In this document: one piece after another, positions 7,842-16,892 of the stretch
Layout of the letters: each line of letters opens with the position of its first letter
How positions within the stretch are numbered: position 1 is the stretch's first letter
Source: Hyphomicrobiales bacterium
GTDB lineage: Bacteria; Pseudomonadota; Alphaproteobacteria; Rhizobiales; JAJFHC01
Assembly (NCBI GenBank): GCA_021775835.1
Contig: JAJFHC010000114.1
Span: 1 to 29,055 of the forward strand
Direction of reading: 5' to 3'
Length of the DNA: 29,055 nt
The notes under the pieces: generated by a model
The model's input: the letters and a program-made list of their open reading frames with translations, nothing else
Database searches by the model: none
What the model was told of the DNA's origin: nothing
Made by a program: the position numbers and the translations under genes

Positions 7842-8231
7842 ATGAGCTCATTCCGCGAACTCATGGATAAAGACATTTCGGGGTTCCAGGAGGAATATCC
7901 GTGGATCATCTGGATTCTCGATAACGTTGCTCTCGTTCATGTTGGCTTTTTCGCCGCCGGGTTTGTAATTTGGATGATCCCGCAGTTTCGCCGGGGGGTG
8001 CTGAACTATCTGTTCGACGCAGTCTGCTTCGTGCTGTTCCTGTTTTCCTCGTTTGTTCTTTTGTTTCTACTGGAGAATTTCAGCGCAGACACCTGGGAGC
8101 ACGCAAACGAAAATTTCTATATCCTAATTAGTTTCACGACGCTGGGCGTCGCGCCTCTGATCACTCTGACGTCGTTCCTGCTGACAGGCCGTTTGTTCGC
8201 GCGCTATTTCAGACGCCTGTTCTTGAAATGA
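7842..8231 (+). CDS. Small three-helix membrane protein, last gene of the protease operon
   Basis: The product has 129 residues with no recognised family. Three hydrophobic segments are visible at about 29-46, 57-77 and 92-115. The first 28 residues are polar with several acidic residues, and the C-terminus is strongly basic (RLFARYFRRLFLK), which suggests a cytoplasmic C-terminal end by the positive-inside rule. ATG 7842 is used; a GTGAG a few bases upstream may act as a weak ribosome-binding site, and ATG 7863 is an alternative. The gene begins 46 bp after the S1 protease in the same direction. It could be an inner-membrane partner, target or effector of the proteases, but the sequence shows no direct proof. 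It is far too short to be a gasdermin. Confidence 0.75.
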   Translation: MSSFRELMDKDISGFQEEYPWIIWILDNVALVHVGFFAAGFVIWMIPQFRRGVLNYLFDAVCFVLFLFSSFVLLFLLENFSADTWEHANENFYILISFTTLGVAPLITLTSFLLTGRLFARYFRRLFLK

Positions 8232-8248
8232 CGTTCAAGTCACCTGCA

Positions 8249-8283
8249 CCAGGACTCTGGTCTAGACCGTATCTGGTCTTTAC
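8249..8283 (+). terminator. Weak candidate terminator at the end of the protease operon
   Basis: Short overlapping inverted repeats occupy the gap between the convergent membrane-protein and DUF2336 genes: ACCAG/CTGGT at 8249-8262, the palindrome GGTCTAGACC at 8260-8269, and AGACC/GGTCT at 8265-8280 followed only by TTA. The stems are five base pairs and the T-tract is poor. Termination here is possible but not convincing. Confidence 0.25.
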
Positions 8284-8306
8284 AAGACACTCATGACGCA
8301 CCGCGT

Positions 8307-9599
8307 TCACGATGCAAGGGCTTCGTAGTCCTCGTAGCCGAACAATTCCAACTGCCAATGAAGTTCCTGTTCGGTCAAAGGGAACTCATTTCCGTCGTCC
8401 GGTTCCAGGCAGTCCTCAGGCGAAATCCCTGCCACGGTCGATTGTAACGGCTCGATCAGAAATGCCGGCAGGCCGGCGAGCCATACCAGGGCACAGACTG
8501 CCTTGGCGTTTCCGCTCGAGAAGATCCGGTAGGCGAAAGCCGTGTTGGTTTCGCTCAGAATGCCCAGTGCGACCCAGACGGCCATGTGCTGTTCGTCGTT
8601 TGCCAACTCGGAAATGTAGGAGACATTGAGTTTGCCGCGCTCGTGCTGTTCGGCCAGTTCCTTCTCTAGGACGCCGAGAACGGCGTCGCGGTCGACAACA
8701 TTACTGTTTTGCTGCTCAAGCCTTTGCGCCATGCGTTCGGACAACTGCAGGGCTGTCTCCACATCGAGATCGTTCCTCTCGCTCAGGCGTTTGAGAAGGT
8801 CATCGGCGATGTAGTGAGAGATCTTTTCCATGACCCGGGCGGAGAGAATCGGCCGCATGGCAAGCGGTTCGTGCCAGGGTTTGTTGTCGGCGCCCGCCTC
8901 TGCGAGAAGATCAAGTGTCTGCTCTCTGATCTGGGCGCCTGAATTGAGCAGCAGGTCGGCGATGGCCTGGGTGTTCGATGTCCCGGCAATGCTATCGGCA
9001 ACGTCAGCCGACACGGTTTCACGTCGTGCAATTGCGCTCAAGGCGGGTGTGCTCAAATGCTCGGTAATGAGGGAAATCAACGTGTCGTCATCCAGGAGCG
9101 GCGAGTTTTCCAGCACCGGACAGCAGACCAGTTCGTGGGAGTCCCGGGCGAGCAGCTGGGCGATGTCCGTCGGCACATCGGCGCTGGACTTGATCTCCTC
9201 TGCCAACATCTGCCGGATCGCCACCGACTGATCGGCAGCGAGACGGCGCAGGATTTCCTTTGCCGCCACAGCCATTCTGTCACTGCCATCGGAGCCGTTG
9301 TCGGCCAGACGGCCCACCACCTTGCTGACCAGCGGCATGCGGACACGATCTTCTGGGTCGTCGCACAGAATCTGATCCGCCTGGTGTGGTGTCGACGGGT
9401 TCGCGGCGATAGCAGCGCGTGTTTCGACGTCATGGGAGGCTGCGAGAAAGAACAGCATTTCTGGATGAGCCGTATGGTCGGCTGCAACAATGCGCATTCC
9501 CTCGGTATCCTTGCGTTCAAGGACGTTGCGGGCGCCTTCGTACGATTGCGTATCGTCCTCGTCTTTCAACGGTTCGATTTCCGGTTTCCTGTCTGTCAT
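8307..9599 (-). CDS. DUF2336 domain-containing protein
   Basis: The product has 430 residues, all helical in appearance, with repeated HEAT-like segments such as AAIAANPSTPHQADQIL and IAQLLARDSHELVCCPVLENSPLLDDD. This is the pattern of DUF2336, a family largely confined to alphaproteobacteria and without a defined biochemical role. No signal peptide or membrane segment is seen, so the protein is probably cytoplasmic. Its ATG overlaps the stop codon of the upstream diguanylate cyclase (shared bases 9596-9599), so translation is coupled and the two proteins probably act together, perhaps as regulator or target of cyclic-di-GMP signalling (inference). The family assignment is from memory of its repeat style. 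Confidence 0.75.
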   Translation of the reverse strand: MTDRKPEIEPLKDEDDTQSYEGARNVLERKDTEGMRIVAADHTAHPEMLFFLAASHDVETRAAIAANPSTPHQADQILCDDPEDRVRMPLVSKVVGRLADNGSDGSDRMAVAAKEILRRLAADQSVAIRQMLAEEIKSSADVPTDIAQLLARDSHELVCCPVLENSPLLDDDTLISLITEHLSTPALSAIARRETVSADVADSIAGTSNTQAIADLLLNSGAQIREQTLDLLAEAGADNKPWHEPLAMRPILSARVMEKISHYIADDLLKRLSERNDLDVETALQLSERMAQRLEQQNSNVVDRDAVLGVLEKELAEQHERGKLNVSYISELANDEQHMAVWVALGILSETNTAFAYRIFSSGNAKAVCALVWLAGLPAFLIEPLQSTVAGISPEDCLEPDDGNEFPLTEQELHWQLELFGYEDYEALAS

Positions 9600-11443
9600 G
9601 GTCTTCCCAGCCCGCTGTTTTGTTGTTCTTCATACGACGCCTCGATGCCCCCGCCTTTTCCGAGTTCAGCTTTTATCTCGACCGGTTGCTTTGCCAGGCG
9701 GAATGCCGATTTGCCGGAGGCTTTTGCTTCGTAGAGTGCTGTATCGGCCCGGTTGAGCAGACTTTCGATGTCTTCAGGCTCCTCGGGGTCGTAGACGGCA
9801 ATCCCGATCGACATGCCCACAGGGAGATGCCGGACGTCCGCCTCGTTGTCGGGGCCGCTCCGGTTCAGATCCATACACCCTTCGATCAGATCGTGGGCCT
9901 TGAGCATGGCGACGGTTTCATCGGCTTCCTCCAGCCAAAGGCCAAACTCATCGCCGCCATAACGAACTGCGAGGTCGCTGGAGCGACTGGTCGACTGGAT
10001 CAGACCGGCAACCGCTTCAAGAACCTCATCCCCGCGCCGGTGGCCTTCGGTGTCGTTGATTGCCTTGAAACCGTCGAGGTCAATGAACAGCAATGCTGCC
10101 CGGCTTTGTTTTCTGGCGTGGTGATCCAACCGCTTTCGAACGTCGGCAACGAAGGCCCGCCGGTTCAACAGTCCGGTCAGTTCGTCCGTACTCGACAAGC
10201 GGCGCAACTGTTCATGCTGTTCGGTCTGAACGATGGCGATGGCGACCTGATCCGACAATTGGGAGATAAAGTGCCTGTCAATGTCATCCCAGACATTGGC
10301 GCCAGGATCCTTTCCGGCATCGGGCCCCTCACTGACACGGCCGAAACACAAAACGCCCAGGAGATTGCCGCCGTAACGTGCCGTCTTGGCGAGGTAGGAC
10401 CATTCTCCGTGCGAACATTGTGCTGTCTTGTCACCGTCGCCGTCACTGACCTGTTCCGCCAGTTTGCGCAGAACCGTGGCGGATTGCGCCAGCGACTCTT
10501 CGGAATAACGTTTCGGCACCACATGCAAGGTGGACGTGGTATCGAGGTCGAAGGGTTGTCCCTGTTTCCGGATGTAGATCCAGCATCCGGTGAGGTTCGC
10601 GGCGCCGACAACAGCCGTTGTCGCACAACGCAACATCTCGGATGGCTCGACCTGCTCACGGAAGTGACGCATGACACCGTTAAGCCGCGCCTCGCTTTCG
10701 CGCCATCGGGCTACTCTTTCCTGCTCTTCGCGCTGCCGGGTGATGTTGCGCGCAACGCCACGGGCGCCGACCCACTTGCCATCGCCCTCGAAACAGGGGC
10801 GTACGGAGAGGCGGAGGCAGACGCGATTGTCGCCAAGTTTCAACCAAATGTCGGCTTCGTCGACCGATGCACGGCTCTCGAAGATCTTTGCGGCAGTGGC
10901 GCGTTCGTTGTCGCCCTGAAACAGACTGGACCAGTGACGGCCGTGAAGCTGCGTCGAGGACAAGCCGGTGAGGCCGGTGTCACTCGCGTAGTTGAAGATG
11001 CCTTCCCGGTCGATTGACCAGACAAATTCGCCGCAGGTTGTCGCCAGATCCCTGAAAAAGGCGCGACTTTCCGCCAGCGCTGTCCGCAAGTGGGTTTCCA
11101 CCGTGGTTTCCCAGGCCATCAGGGCGACGACCGGTTCCTGGTCGGGGCCGGTATCGATTGGGATGCCCGCGAGCAGAAAGCTCAACGGCGGGTCTCCGGC
11201 CTTGCCGTCGATCGTGACCGCCCAGCGATCGGGCTTCCTGGACACTGCCAGAGCACCAACACGCTGGGACAGGTCGCCACGCAAGGCATCCACGCCGCCT
11301 GCATGTATCGTCAGCACGCTCCTTGCGGCGCGATTGCACTCAAGTATGGCGCCAGAAATGTCGGCGACCAGTGCCGGCCCGGGAAACCCGAGGACAAGTG
11401 ATCGCGCCCAGTCGTGCGCGTCGTTTGATTTGGAAGTGCCCAT
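9596..11443 (-). CDS. Diguanylate cyclase with PAS, PAS, GAF and GGDEF domains
   Basis: The product has 615 residues. Sensor regions come first: a PAS-like domain at about 13-110, a second PAS domain at about 135-255 ending in the usual GVARNITRQREEQ coiled linker, and a GAF-like domain at about 265-420. The C-terminal cyclase domain starts at DELTGLLNRRAF and contains an intact GGDEF motif (496-500, RYGGDEF). The RxxD allosteric inhibition site (R487-D490, RSSD) stands at the standard five-residue distance, so the enzyme should make cyclic-di-GMP and be product-inhibited. No EAL domain and no membrane segment are present, which makes it a cytosolic sensor enzyme. It is the first gene of a two-gene operon with the DUF2336 protein and divergent from the nucleotidase gene. 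Confidence 0.93.
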   Translation of the reverse strand: MGTSKSNDAHDWARSLVLGFPGPALVADISGAILECNRAARSVLTIHAGGVDALRGDLSQRVGALAVSRKPDRWAVTIDGKAGDPPLSFLLAGIPIDTGPDQEPVVALMAWETTVETHLRTALAESRAFFRDLATTCGEFVWSIDREGIFNYASDTGLTGLSSTQLHGRHWSSLFQGDNERATAAKIFESRASVDEADIWLKLGDNRVCLRLSVRPCFEGDGKWVGARGVARNITRQREEQERVARWRESEARLNGVMRHFREQVEPSEMLRCATTAVVGAANLTGCWIYIRKQGQPFDLDTTSTLHVVPKRYSEESLAQSATVLRKLAEQVSDGDGDKTAQCSHGEWSYLAKTARYGGNLLGVLCFGRVSEGPDAGKDPGANVWDDIDRHFISQLSDQVAIAIVQTEQHEQLRRLSSTDELTGLLNRRAFVADVRKRLDHHARKQSRAALLFIDLDGFKAINDTEGHRRGDEVLEAVAGLIQSTSRSSDLAVRYGGDEFGLWLEEADETVAMLKAHDLIEGCMDLNRSGPDNEADVRHLPVGMSIGIAVYDPEEPEDIESLLNRADTALYEAKASGKSAFRLAKQPVEIKAELGKGGGIEASYEEQQNSGLGRP

Positions 11444-11536
11444 TCCAGCCCGCAGGTGCCCCCACTCTGCAAATTTAAAGATGCTTATGGTATTACAAGC
11501 GTGTTAATGACCGCTTACCGGCATACAAGAGAGATT

Positions 11537-11578
11537 CTTGCCGCTACCGGGTGCATACCGCACCCAATCGGCGGCAAG
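11537..11578 (+). promoter_or_regulatory. Strong hairpin in the intergenic region ahead of the HAD nucleotidase gene
   Basis: CTTGCCGC at 11537-11544 pairs perfectly with GCGGCAAG at 11571-11578, and inside it GGGTGC at 11549-11554 pairs with GCACCC at 11560-11565. The structure lies about 60 bp upstream of the nucleotidase start and about 95 bp upstream of the divergent cyclase start. No T-run follows on the plus strand, so it is more likely an operator or a leader RNA structure than a terminator. Confidence 0.4.
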
Positions 11579-11638
11579 ATTGTTGAATCGACGCCACCAC
11601 GCTGGCCCTTACGCGATCCTGAGATGGAGAATTGGTCC

Positions 11639-12349
11639 ATGACGCCTCATTACGCTGCAGAATTCGATCATGTGGAGACCTGGATCTTCGATCTCGACAA
11701 CACGCTCTATCCGGCCCATTGCAACCTTTTCGACCAGGTCGACCAGAAGATGGGTGAATTCATCTCGCAGTATCTAAGTGTCGACCGCGTGGAAGCGCGC
11801 CGCGTACAGAAAACATACTATCACGAATACGGGACAACCCTGAGCGGCCTGATGAACTGTCACGGCATGGAACCGGGCCCGTTTCTGGATTTTGTTCATG
11901 ACATCGACCACGACGCCGTACCGGAAGACCGTGCACTCGATGAAATTCTCAAGCAACTGGACGGCGACAAATACGTTTTCACCAATGGATCGGTGCGCCA
12001 TGCCGAAAACGTGCTGAGCCGGATCGGGATAACCCATCATTTTTCCGACATTTTCGACATTGTCGCCGCCGACTACATTCCCAAACCCGAGGCGTCGACA
12101 TACGAAAAGTTTCTCAAGGCAACCGGTATCGCATCGAGAAGTGCTGCCATGTTCGAAGACATTTCCAAGAATCTCATATGTCCTCACGACCTTGGGATGA
12201 AGACGGTTCTCGTCCGCTCACCGGAAGACCGGCGGGAAGATCACAGTAACGAGTGGGACGGAATCGGGGCTGATGACCCCCACGTTCATCATGTGACGGA
12301 CGATCTCGTTAGATTTCTCACGCCTCTCACAGCACCAGAGCCGGCCTGA
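11639..12349 (+). CDS. HAD-superfamily hydrolase, pyrimidine 5'-nucleotidase type
   Basis: The product has 236 residues from ATG 11639, chosen because GGAG lies eight bases upstream; an in-frame ATG at 11624 lacks a site. Haloacid dehalogenase motifs are all present: motif I FDLDNTLYP with Asp18 (nucleophile) and Asp20, motif II VFTNGS, motif III lysine in IPKPEASTYEKF, and motif IV FEDISKNL. The FED-x-x-x-NL form and the length match the pyrimidine 5'-nucleotidase (SDT1-like) subfamily, which dephosphorylates nucleoside monophosphates such as UMP in the cytoplasm. The true substrate cannot be read from sequence. In many alphaproteobacteria this gene neighbours dapD, as it does here. Confidence 0.85.
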   Translation: MTPHYAAEFDHVETWIFDLDNTLYPAHCNLFDQVDQKMGEFISQYLSVDRVEARRVQKTYYHEYGTTLSGLMNCHGMEPGPFLDFVHDIDHDAVPEDRALDEILKQLDGDKYVFTNGSVRHAENVLSRIGITHHFSDIFDIVAADYIPKPEASTYEKFLKATGIASRSAAMFEDISKNLICPHDLGMKTVLVRSPEDRREDHSNEWDGIGADDPHVHHVTDDLVRFLTPLTAPEPA

Positions 12350-12387
12350 CGGCTGCGGCCTTCGCGTTGGTTTGCGCTGAAATATTA

Positions 12388-12415
12388 TTGACACGGCGAA
12401 GCTTGCGTTTACTCT
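12388..12415 (+). promoter_or_regulatory. Candidate promoter of dapD
   Basis: A perfect TTGACA at 12388-12393 is followed after 16 bp by TACTCT at 12410-12415, a poor but tolerable -10 for this group. It lies about 50 bp ahead of the dapD start, in the gap behind the nucleotidase gene. Confidence 0.4.
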
Positions 12416-12463
12416 CCGCGCGCCGGTCGCCCGACGTAAAACTTTTTCCTGGAAAGACATCCC

Positions 12464-13306
12464 ATGAGCCACGAACAACTCGCCGCCGTCATTGACGACG
12501 CCTTCGAAAACAGAGACCAGATCAGTTCCTCCACCCAGGGTGAAATCCGGGATGCAGTCGAACAGGCCCTCAACCTGCTTGACGGCGGTCAGGCTCGGGT
12601 AGCGGAAAAATCAGGCGGTGAATGGCAGGTCAATCAGTGGCTCAAGAAAGCCGTTCTGTTGTCTTTCCGGCTCAACGACATGGAACCGATCTCCGGCGGA
12701 CCGGGCGGCGGCACTTGGTGGGACAAGGTCGACAGCAAGTTCAAGGGATGGTCGGCGGACGATTTTACATCCGCCGGTTTTCGGGCGGTTCCTCATTGCA
12801 TTGTGCGCAAGTCCGCCTATATCGCGCCGGGCGTGATCCTGATGCCGAGTTTCGTCAACCTCGGGGCCTATGTTGACTCGGGCACTATGGTGGACACCTG
12901 GGCGACGGTGGGTTCATGTGCCCAGATCGGCAAGAATGTGCACCTGTCCGGCGGTGCCGGCATCGGCGGCGTCTTGGAGCCCCTGCAGGCAGGCCCCGTG
13001 ATCATCGAGGACAACTGTTTCATCGGCGCCCGTTCCGAAGTCGTCGAGGGTGTGGTCGTGGGCGAAGGGGCTGTCATCTCCATGGGCGTGTTCATCGGCG
13101 CCTCGACCAAGATCGTCAACCGCGAGACCGGCGACATACACAAAGGCTGGGTGCCGCCCTATTCGGTGGTCGTGCCCGGATCGCTGCCCGGTGCGCTTTT
13201 GCCGAACGGCCAGCCGGGACCGTCGCTCTATTGCGCGGTTATCCTCAAGACGGTCGATGAAGGGACACGTTCCAAAACGTCCATCAACGAACTCCTGAGA
13301 GACTGA
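12464..13306 (+). CDS. dapD: 2,3,4,5-tetrahydropyridine-2,6-dicarboxylate N-succinyltransferase
   Basis: The product has 280 residues, the normal length. DapD transfers succinyl from succinyl-CoA to tetrahydrodipicolinate in the succinylase branch of lysine and meso-diaminopimelate synthesis in the cytoplasm. The N-terminal helical region contains [13 protein letters not shown] and [11 protein letters not shown]. The C-terminal half is a left-handed beta-helix of hexapeptide repeats (from [14 protein letters not shown] through [18 protein letters not shown] to [15 protein letters not shown]). GGAAAG-like GGAAAG seven bases ahead of ATG 12464 supports the start. dapE follows after 49 bp, forming a two-step pathway operon. 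Confidence 0.97.
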   Translation: MSHEQLAAVIDDAFENRDQISSSTQGEIRDAVEQALNLLDGGQARVAEKSGGEWQVNQWLKKAVLLSFRLNDMEPISGGPGGGTWWDKVDSKFKGWSADDFTSAGFRAVPHCIVRKSAYIAPGVILMPSFVNLGAYVDSGTMVDTWATVGSCAQIGKNVHLSGGAGIGGVLEPLQAGPVIIEDNCFIGARSEVVEGVVVGEGAVISMGVFIGASTKIVNRETGDIHKGWVPPYSVVVPGSLPGALLPNGQPGPSLYCAVILKTVDEGTRSKTSINELLRD

Positions 13307-13355
13307 ATTTCCCGCGCAAACCAGCCGATCATTCCACTCGGGAGACCAGAACCTC

Positions 13356-14546
13356 ATGTCCGGCCAGAGCCGTCACGATCCGGTTGAAATTGCCCAGTCC
13401 CTGATCCGATGTCCCAGCGTGACACCGGCAGAGGGCGGGGCGCTCGACTATCTTGAAGACGTGCTTTCCAAGGCCGGGTTCCGCTGCACACGGCTGCCTT
13501 TCAGCGCACCGGGAACACCGGACGTGGACAACCTCTATGCCCGGTTCGGGGATCAGGCGCCGAACCTGTGTTTTGCCGGGCACACCGACGTGGTGCCGCC
13601 GGGCCCTGAAGACGACTGGTCGGTGGCGCCGTTTGCCGGCGAGATTGTCGATGGCACGCTCTTTGGGCGTGGGGCGGTCGACATGAAAGGGGCGATAGCC
13701 TGTTTTGTCGCCGCAGCGCTGGATCACGTGGCATCACTCGAAACAGGACAGGGCTCGGTAAGCCTGTTGATCACCGGTGACGAGGAAGGCCCCTCCGTCA
13801 ACGGAACGGTCAAGATGCTCGACTGGCTCGCCCGCAACGGCGAGACGCTCGATCACTGTATCGTCGGGGAACCGACAAACCCAGAAACCCTGGGCGATGC
13901 CATCAAGATCGGCCGTCGCGGCACCCTGACCGGTACCTTGACGGTCAAGGGCGTGCAGGGCCATGTGGCCTACCCGCATCTGGCGCACAACCCGATCCCG
14001 CCAATGATCGACATTCTGGCCCGCCTGACGAAGGATCCACTGGATCAGGGCACGGACGCCTTTCAACCGTCAAATCTCGAGATCACGACGGTCGATGTGG
14101 GCAATCCGGCAACCAACGTCATTCCGTCGTCGGCACGTGCCGCCTTCAACATCCGCTTCAACACCGAACACAGCGCCGACAGTCTCAAGGGCTGGATCCG
14201 GTCTCAGTGTGAAGCCGGTGCGCAAGCCGGCGGTTGCGACTACGATCTGGCGTTCCTGCCGTCAGGCGACTGTTTTCTCACCGAGCCCGGCCAGCTGACA
14301 GACATCGTTCAGAACGGTGTTAAGGCTGCGACCGGCAAACAGCCGGCTTTGGCGACCAATGGCGGCACGTCGGATGCGCGGTTTATCAAGGATCACTGTC
14401 CGGTGGTCGAGTTCGGCCTCGTGGGCCAGACCATGCACAAGGCCGACGAACGCGTACCGGTCGAAGACCTCATCATGCTGACACGCGTTTATGCGCACAT
14501 TCTCGATGCGTACTTTGATGCCAAATTCGATCAGGCGGGCGCGTGA
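13356..14546 (+). CDS. dapE: Succinyl-diaminopimelate desuccinylase
   Basis: The product has 396 residues and belongs to peptidase family M20A. It hydrolyses N-succinyl-LL-diaminopimelate to LL-diaminopimelate and succinate with two zinc ions. Metal ligands and catalytic residues are visible: His76 and Asp78 (AGHTDVV), bridging Asp109 (GAVDMKG), general base Glu143 with Glu144 (GDEEGPS), Glu172 (VGEPT) and His361 (TMHKADE). The dimerisation domain occupies about residues 185-295. GGGAG lies 11 bases before ATG 13356. The gene directly follows dapD and is probably co-transcribed with it and with the downstream membrane protein gene. Confidence 0.97.
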   Translation: MSGQSRHDPVEIAQSLIRCPSVTPAEGGALDYLEDVLSKAGFRCTRLPFSAPGTPDVDNLYARFGDQAPNLCFAGHTDVVPPGPEDDWSVAPFAGEIVDGTLFGRGAVDMKGAIACFVAAALDHVASLETGQGSVSLLITGDEEGPSVNGTVKMLDWLARNGETLDHCIVGEPTNPETLGDAIKIGRRGTLTGTLTVKGVQGHVAYPHLAHNPIPPMIDILARLTKDPLDQGTDAFQPSNLEITTVDVGNPATNVIPSSARAAFNIRFNTEHSADSLKGWIRSQCEAGAQAGGCDYDLAFLPSGDCFLTEPGQLTDIVQNGVKAATGKQPALATNGGTSDARFIKDHCPVVEFGLVGQTMHKADERVPVEDLIMLTRVYAHILDAYFDAKFDQAGA

Positions 14547-14569
14547 TCGCGCGCGCCGTGGAGCCATAG

Positions 14570-15172
14570 ATGCCACTTATCACCGAATTCATGAGCGCGA
14601 TGATCGGCGCGTTCAAGCTTGCCAAACGGGACGCGTCCGGACTGCAGTATTTCAATCAGACGATTGAAGGGTTCTGGCGTTCGTTTCTGGCGATCCTGCT
14701 GGTGGCCCCGATCGAACTCGTGTCCGATCTGTCCGGCCGCATGAGTGCCGCTGAAGGTGTCGGCGACAGCTCAACCACATCGGTGCTGAGCGGCCTTCCC
14801 TTCCTTCTGATCATCTGGCTTGCGTTTCCCATCGCGATGGCCTTCATGACACGCCTGCTCGGACTTTCGCATCGCTATGTCCCCTATATCGTGGCCTACA
14901 ACTGGTGTTCGATACCCCTGGCCCTGTTACAGGCCCCGGTTCACCTGGCCGCGGCCTCAGGCCTCCTTTCCGATGTCATGGTCGGCATGCTCTACATGGT
15001 GCTGTTGACCGCAGCGGCCTATTATCTCTGGTTCATTGCCTTCGCAGGACTTCAGACCAGCCGACTCACAGCCACGGGAATCGTCATCTTCGATATCCTG
15101 CTGAGCTACCTGCTGCTGTTCGCCTTCCTCTGGGCCACTCTGGACGCCGGTCAATCTTCCGGTCTGTCGTAA
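14570..15172 (+). CDS. Multi-pass membrane protein of unknown function downstream of dapE
   Basis: The product has 200 residues. GGAG six bases before ATG 14570 supports the start. Four to five hydrophobic segments are visible, roughly at 38-52, 73-95, 103-125, 132-155 and 168-192. The protein is therefore an inner-membrane protein, resembling the Yip1-like helical membrane proteins in general character, but I do not recognise a defined family. It lies 23 bp after dapE and may share its transcript. Its last 22 bp overlap the tail of truA on the opposite strand. Confidence 0.8.
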   Translation: MPLITEFMSAMIGAFKLAKRDASGLQYFNQTIEGFWRSFLAILLVAPIELVSDLSGRMSAAEGVGDSSTTSVLSGLPFLLIIWLAFPIAMAFMTRLLGLSHRYVPYIVAYNWCSIPLALLQAPVHLAAASGLLSDVMVGMLYMVLLTAAAYYLWFIAFAGLQTSRLTATGIVIFDILLSYLLLFAFLWATLDAGQSSGLS

Positions 15173-15903
15173 CCCACAGACACGAGATACAACCCGTCCG
15201 CCGGGGCCACGGGCCCGCAGGCGGCACGGTCGGCGGCCTCGAGAGCGGCGCGCAGATCATCGGCGGTCCATTTGCCTTCGCCCACGTGTCTCAGCGATCC
15301 CACCAGCGAGCGTACCTGGCGATGGAGAAACGACCGCGCGCTGACGTGAATGTCGATCTCATCACCGGTGCGGTCAACGGTTACCTTATCGAGGGTTTTC
15401 ATCGGCGACCTGGCCTGACAATGGGCAGACCGGAAGGTGGTAAAATCGTGGTGGCCGGCGAGGCATTGTGCGGCCGCGTGCATGGCGGCGGCATCAAGGG
15501 GCTTGGGGACTTGCCAGGCCCGGCCAACGTCGAGCGTCAGATGGCCGCGCCGGTTGACGATGCGGTAGCGATAGTGCCGGGCGGTGGCGGAAAACCGGGC
15601 ATGAAAATCGTCACTGACGGCGGTAACTTCTATGATCGCCACAGGGTCCGGCTTCAGATGGAAGTTCAGACCATCCCGCAACGTATCCGCTGGCCACTCT
15701 TTCGAGAGATCGAAATGAGCGACCTGGCCCAGGGCATGAACGCCGGTGTCGGTGCGTCCCGCACCTTGAACGATGGCGTCTTCGCCCGTCATGGCCTGGA
15801 GAGCCCTCGCGATAGCCGCCTGAACTGTGGGGCCGTTATTCTGGATCTGCCAGCCGACAAAGGGCGTGCCGTCATATTCTATCGTAATGGCGTAGCGGGG
15901 CAT
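15151..15903 (-). CDS. truA: tRNA pseudouridine(38-40) synthase
   Basis: The product has 250 residues, normal for TruA. The enzyme isomerises uridines 38, 39 and 40 in the tRNA anticodon arm. The N-terminal [16 protein letters not shown] and the active-site segment [14 protein letters not shown] with catalytic Asp52 are unmistakable; the second half contains [17 protein letters not shown]. It starts five bases after the fmt stop codon on the same strand, so it is the third gene of the def-fmt-truA operon. Confidence 0.97.
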   Translation of the reverse strand: MPRYAITIEYDGTPFVGWQIQNNGPTVQAAIARALQAMTGEDAIVQGAGRTDTGVHALGQVAHFDLSKEWPADTLRDGLNFHLKPDPVAIIEVTAVSDDFHARFSATARHYRYRIVNRRGHLTLDVGRAWQVPKPLDAAAMHAAAQCLAGHHDFTTFRSAHCQARSPMKTLDKVTVDRTGDEIDIHVSARSFLHRQVRSLVGSLRHVGEGKWTADDLRAALEAADRAACGPVAPADGLYLVSVGYDRPED

Positions 15904-15908
15904 TGCGG

Positions 15909-16832
15909 TCAGTCCAGGCGGCTGCCGGAAGGCACCGGAAAGCCGCGTTGGAAAGTTTCCCGGTCCATGACGCCCTTGCCGTGACGCTGGAGTTCTAGGA
16001 TCTCAAGCGCACCGTGACCGCAAGCGACCGTCAGGTTGTCATCAAGGAGTTCTCCCGGCAGGCCGTTTCGCGCCACTGGCCTCGCTCTGAGGATCTTGAT
16101 CCGCACATGGCCGTCACCGAACAGGCACCAGGCGCCGGGGAATGGCGAAAGGCCACGAATGTGATTATGCAGGTCAGACGCATCGCGCGCCCAGTCGATA
16201 CGAGCCTCGTCCTTTGAAATTTTTTCGGCATAGGTGATGCCGTCTTCTGATTGCGGTACTGCCGCGGCTGTGCCGTCTTCGATCGCGCCCAGTGTCTGCA
16301 CCATGAGGCCGGCGCCGGTCTGCGCCAAGGTGTCGTGGAGCTCGGCAGCGGTCACATCCGGTTCGAGGGCCAGGCGTTCGACCGCATAGACCGGACCGGA
16401 ATCGAGCCCTTCCTCCATCGCCATGACGCAGACGCCGGTCTCGGCATCGCCCGCCATGATGGTGCGCTGCAAAGGGGCGGCGCCACGCCAGCGCGGCAGC
16501 AGAGAGGGATGCACGTTGAGGCAGCCATGCCGCGGAATGCCGAGCACTTCGCGTGGCAGGATGAGGCCATAGGCGACGACAATGATGATATCGGGGGCAA
16601 ATGACGCCAGCTCGCTGCAAACCGCGTCGTCACGCAGGCTCGCAGGCGTCCTGACGGGCAGATTGTTCCGGAGTGCCTCGGCATGAACCGGCGACAGCTT
16701 TTCCTTCATGCCACGGCCTGCCCGGCGCGGCGGCTGGCAATAGACCGCGGCGACCTCGTGGCCGGTCGCCATCACGGCCTCCAGTGTCGGCAGGGCAAAT
16801 TCAGGGGTTCCCATGAAAACCACACGGAGCAC
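15909..16832 (-). CDS. fmt: Methionyl-tRNA formyltransferase
   Basis: The product has 307 residues from a GTG start at 16832, with AAGGA about nine bases upstream. The enzyme formylates Met-tRNAfMet with 10-formyltetrahydrofolate for translation initiation. The formyltransferase core carries the catalytic Asn106, His108 and Asp144 in [15 protein letters not shown] and EEGLDSGPV. The C-terminal tRNA-binding domain begins near residue 205. Its pairing with peptide deformylase immediately upstream matches the usual def-fmt operon: one enzyme adds and the other later removes the formyl group. Confidence 0.97.
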   Translation of the reverse strand: MLRVVFMGTPEFALPTLEAVMATGHEVAAVYCQPPRRAGRGMKEKLSPVHAEALRNNLPVRTPASLRDDAVCSELASFAPDIIIVVAYGLILPREVLGIPRHGCLNVHPSLLPRWRGAAPLQRTIMAGDAETGVCVMAMEEGLDSGPVYAVERLALEPDVTAAELHDTLAQTGAGLMVQTLGAIEDGTAAAVPQSEDGITYAEKISKDEARIDWARDASDLHNHIRGLSPFPGAWCLFGDGHVRIKILRARPVARNGLPGELLDDNLTVACGHGALEILELQRHGKGVMDRETFQRGFPVPSGSRLD

Positions 16833-16892
16833 TTGGGCTGGTCCTTTTCGCTCGCGGGGCCTCTTTCGGAAACCGGCGCGGACACCTGGACG

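Noticed and set aside
7842..8231. Membrane protein considered as a gasdermin-like target of the proteases
   Set aside because: At 129 residues with three membrane helices it has neither the length nor the fold pattern of bacterial gasdermins.
9419..11017. Long plus-strand ORF (532 codons) opposite the diguanylate cyclase and DUF2336 genes
   Set aside because: It is antisense to genes with intact, recognisable domains and has no family features; long shadow frames are common in GC-rich DNA.
14905..15984. Plus-strand ORF (359 codons) over the membrane protein and truA
   Set aside because: It overlaps a supported gene in another frame and is antisense to truA.
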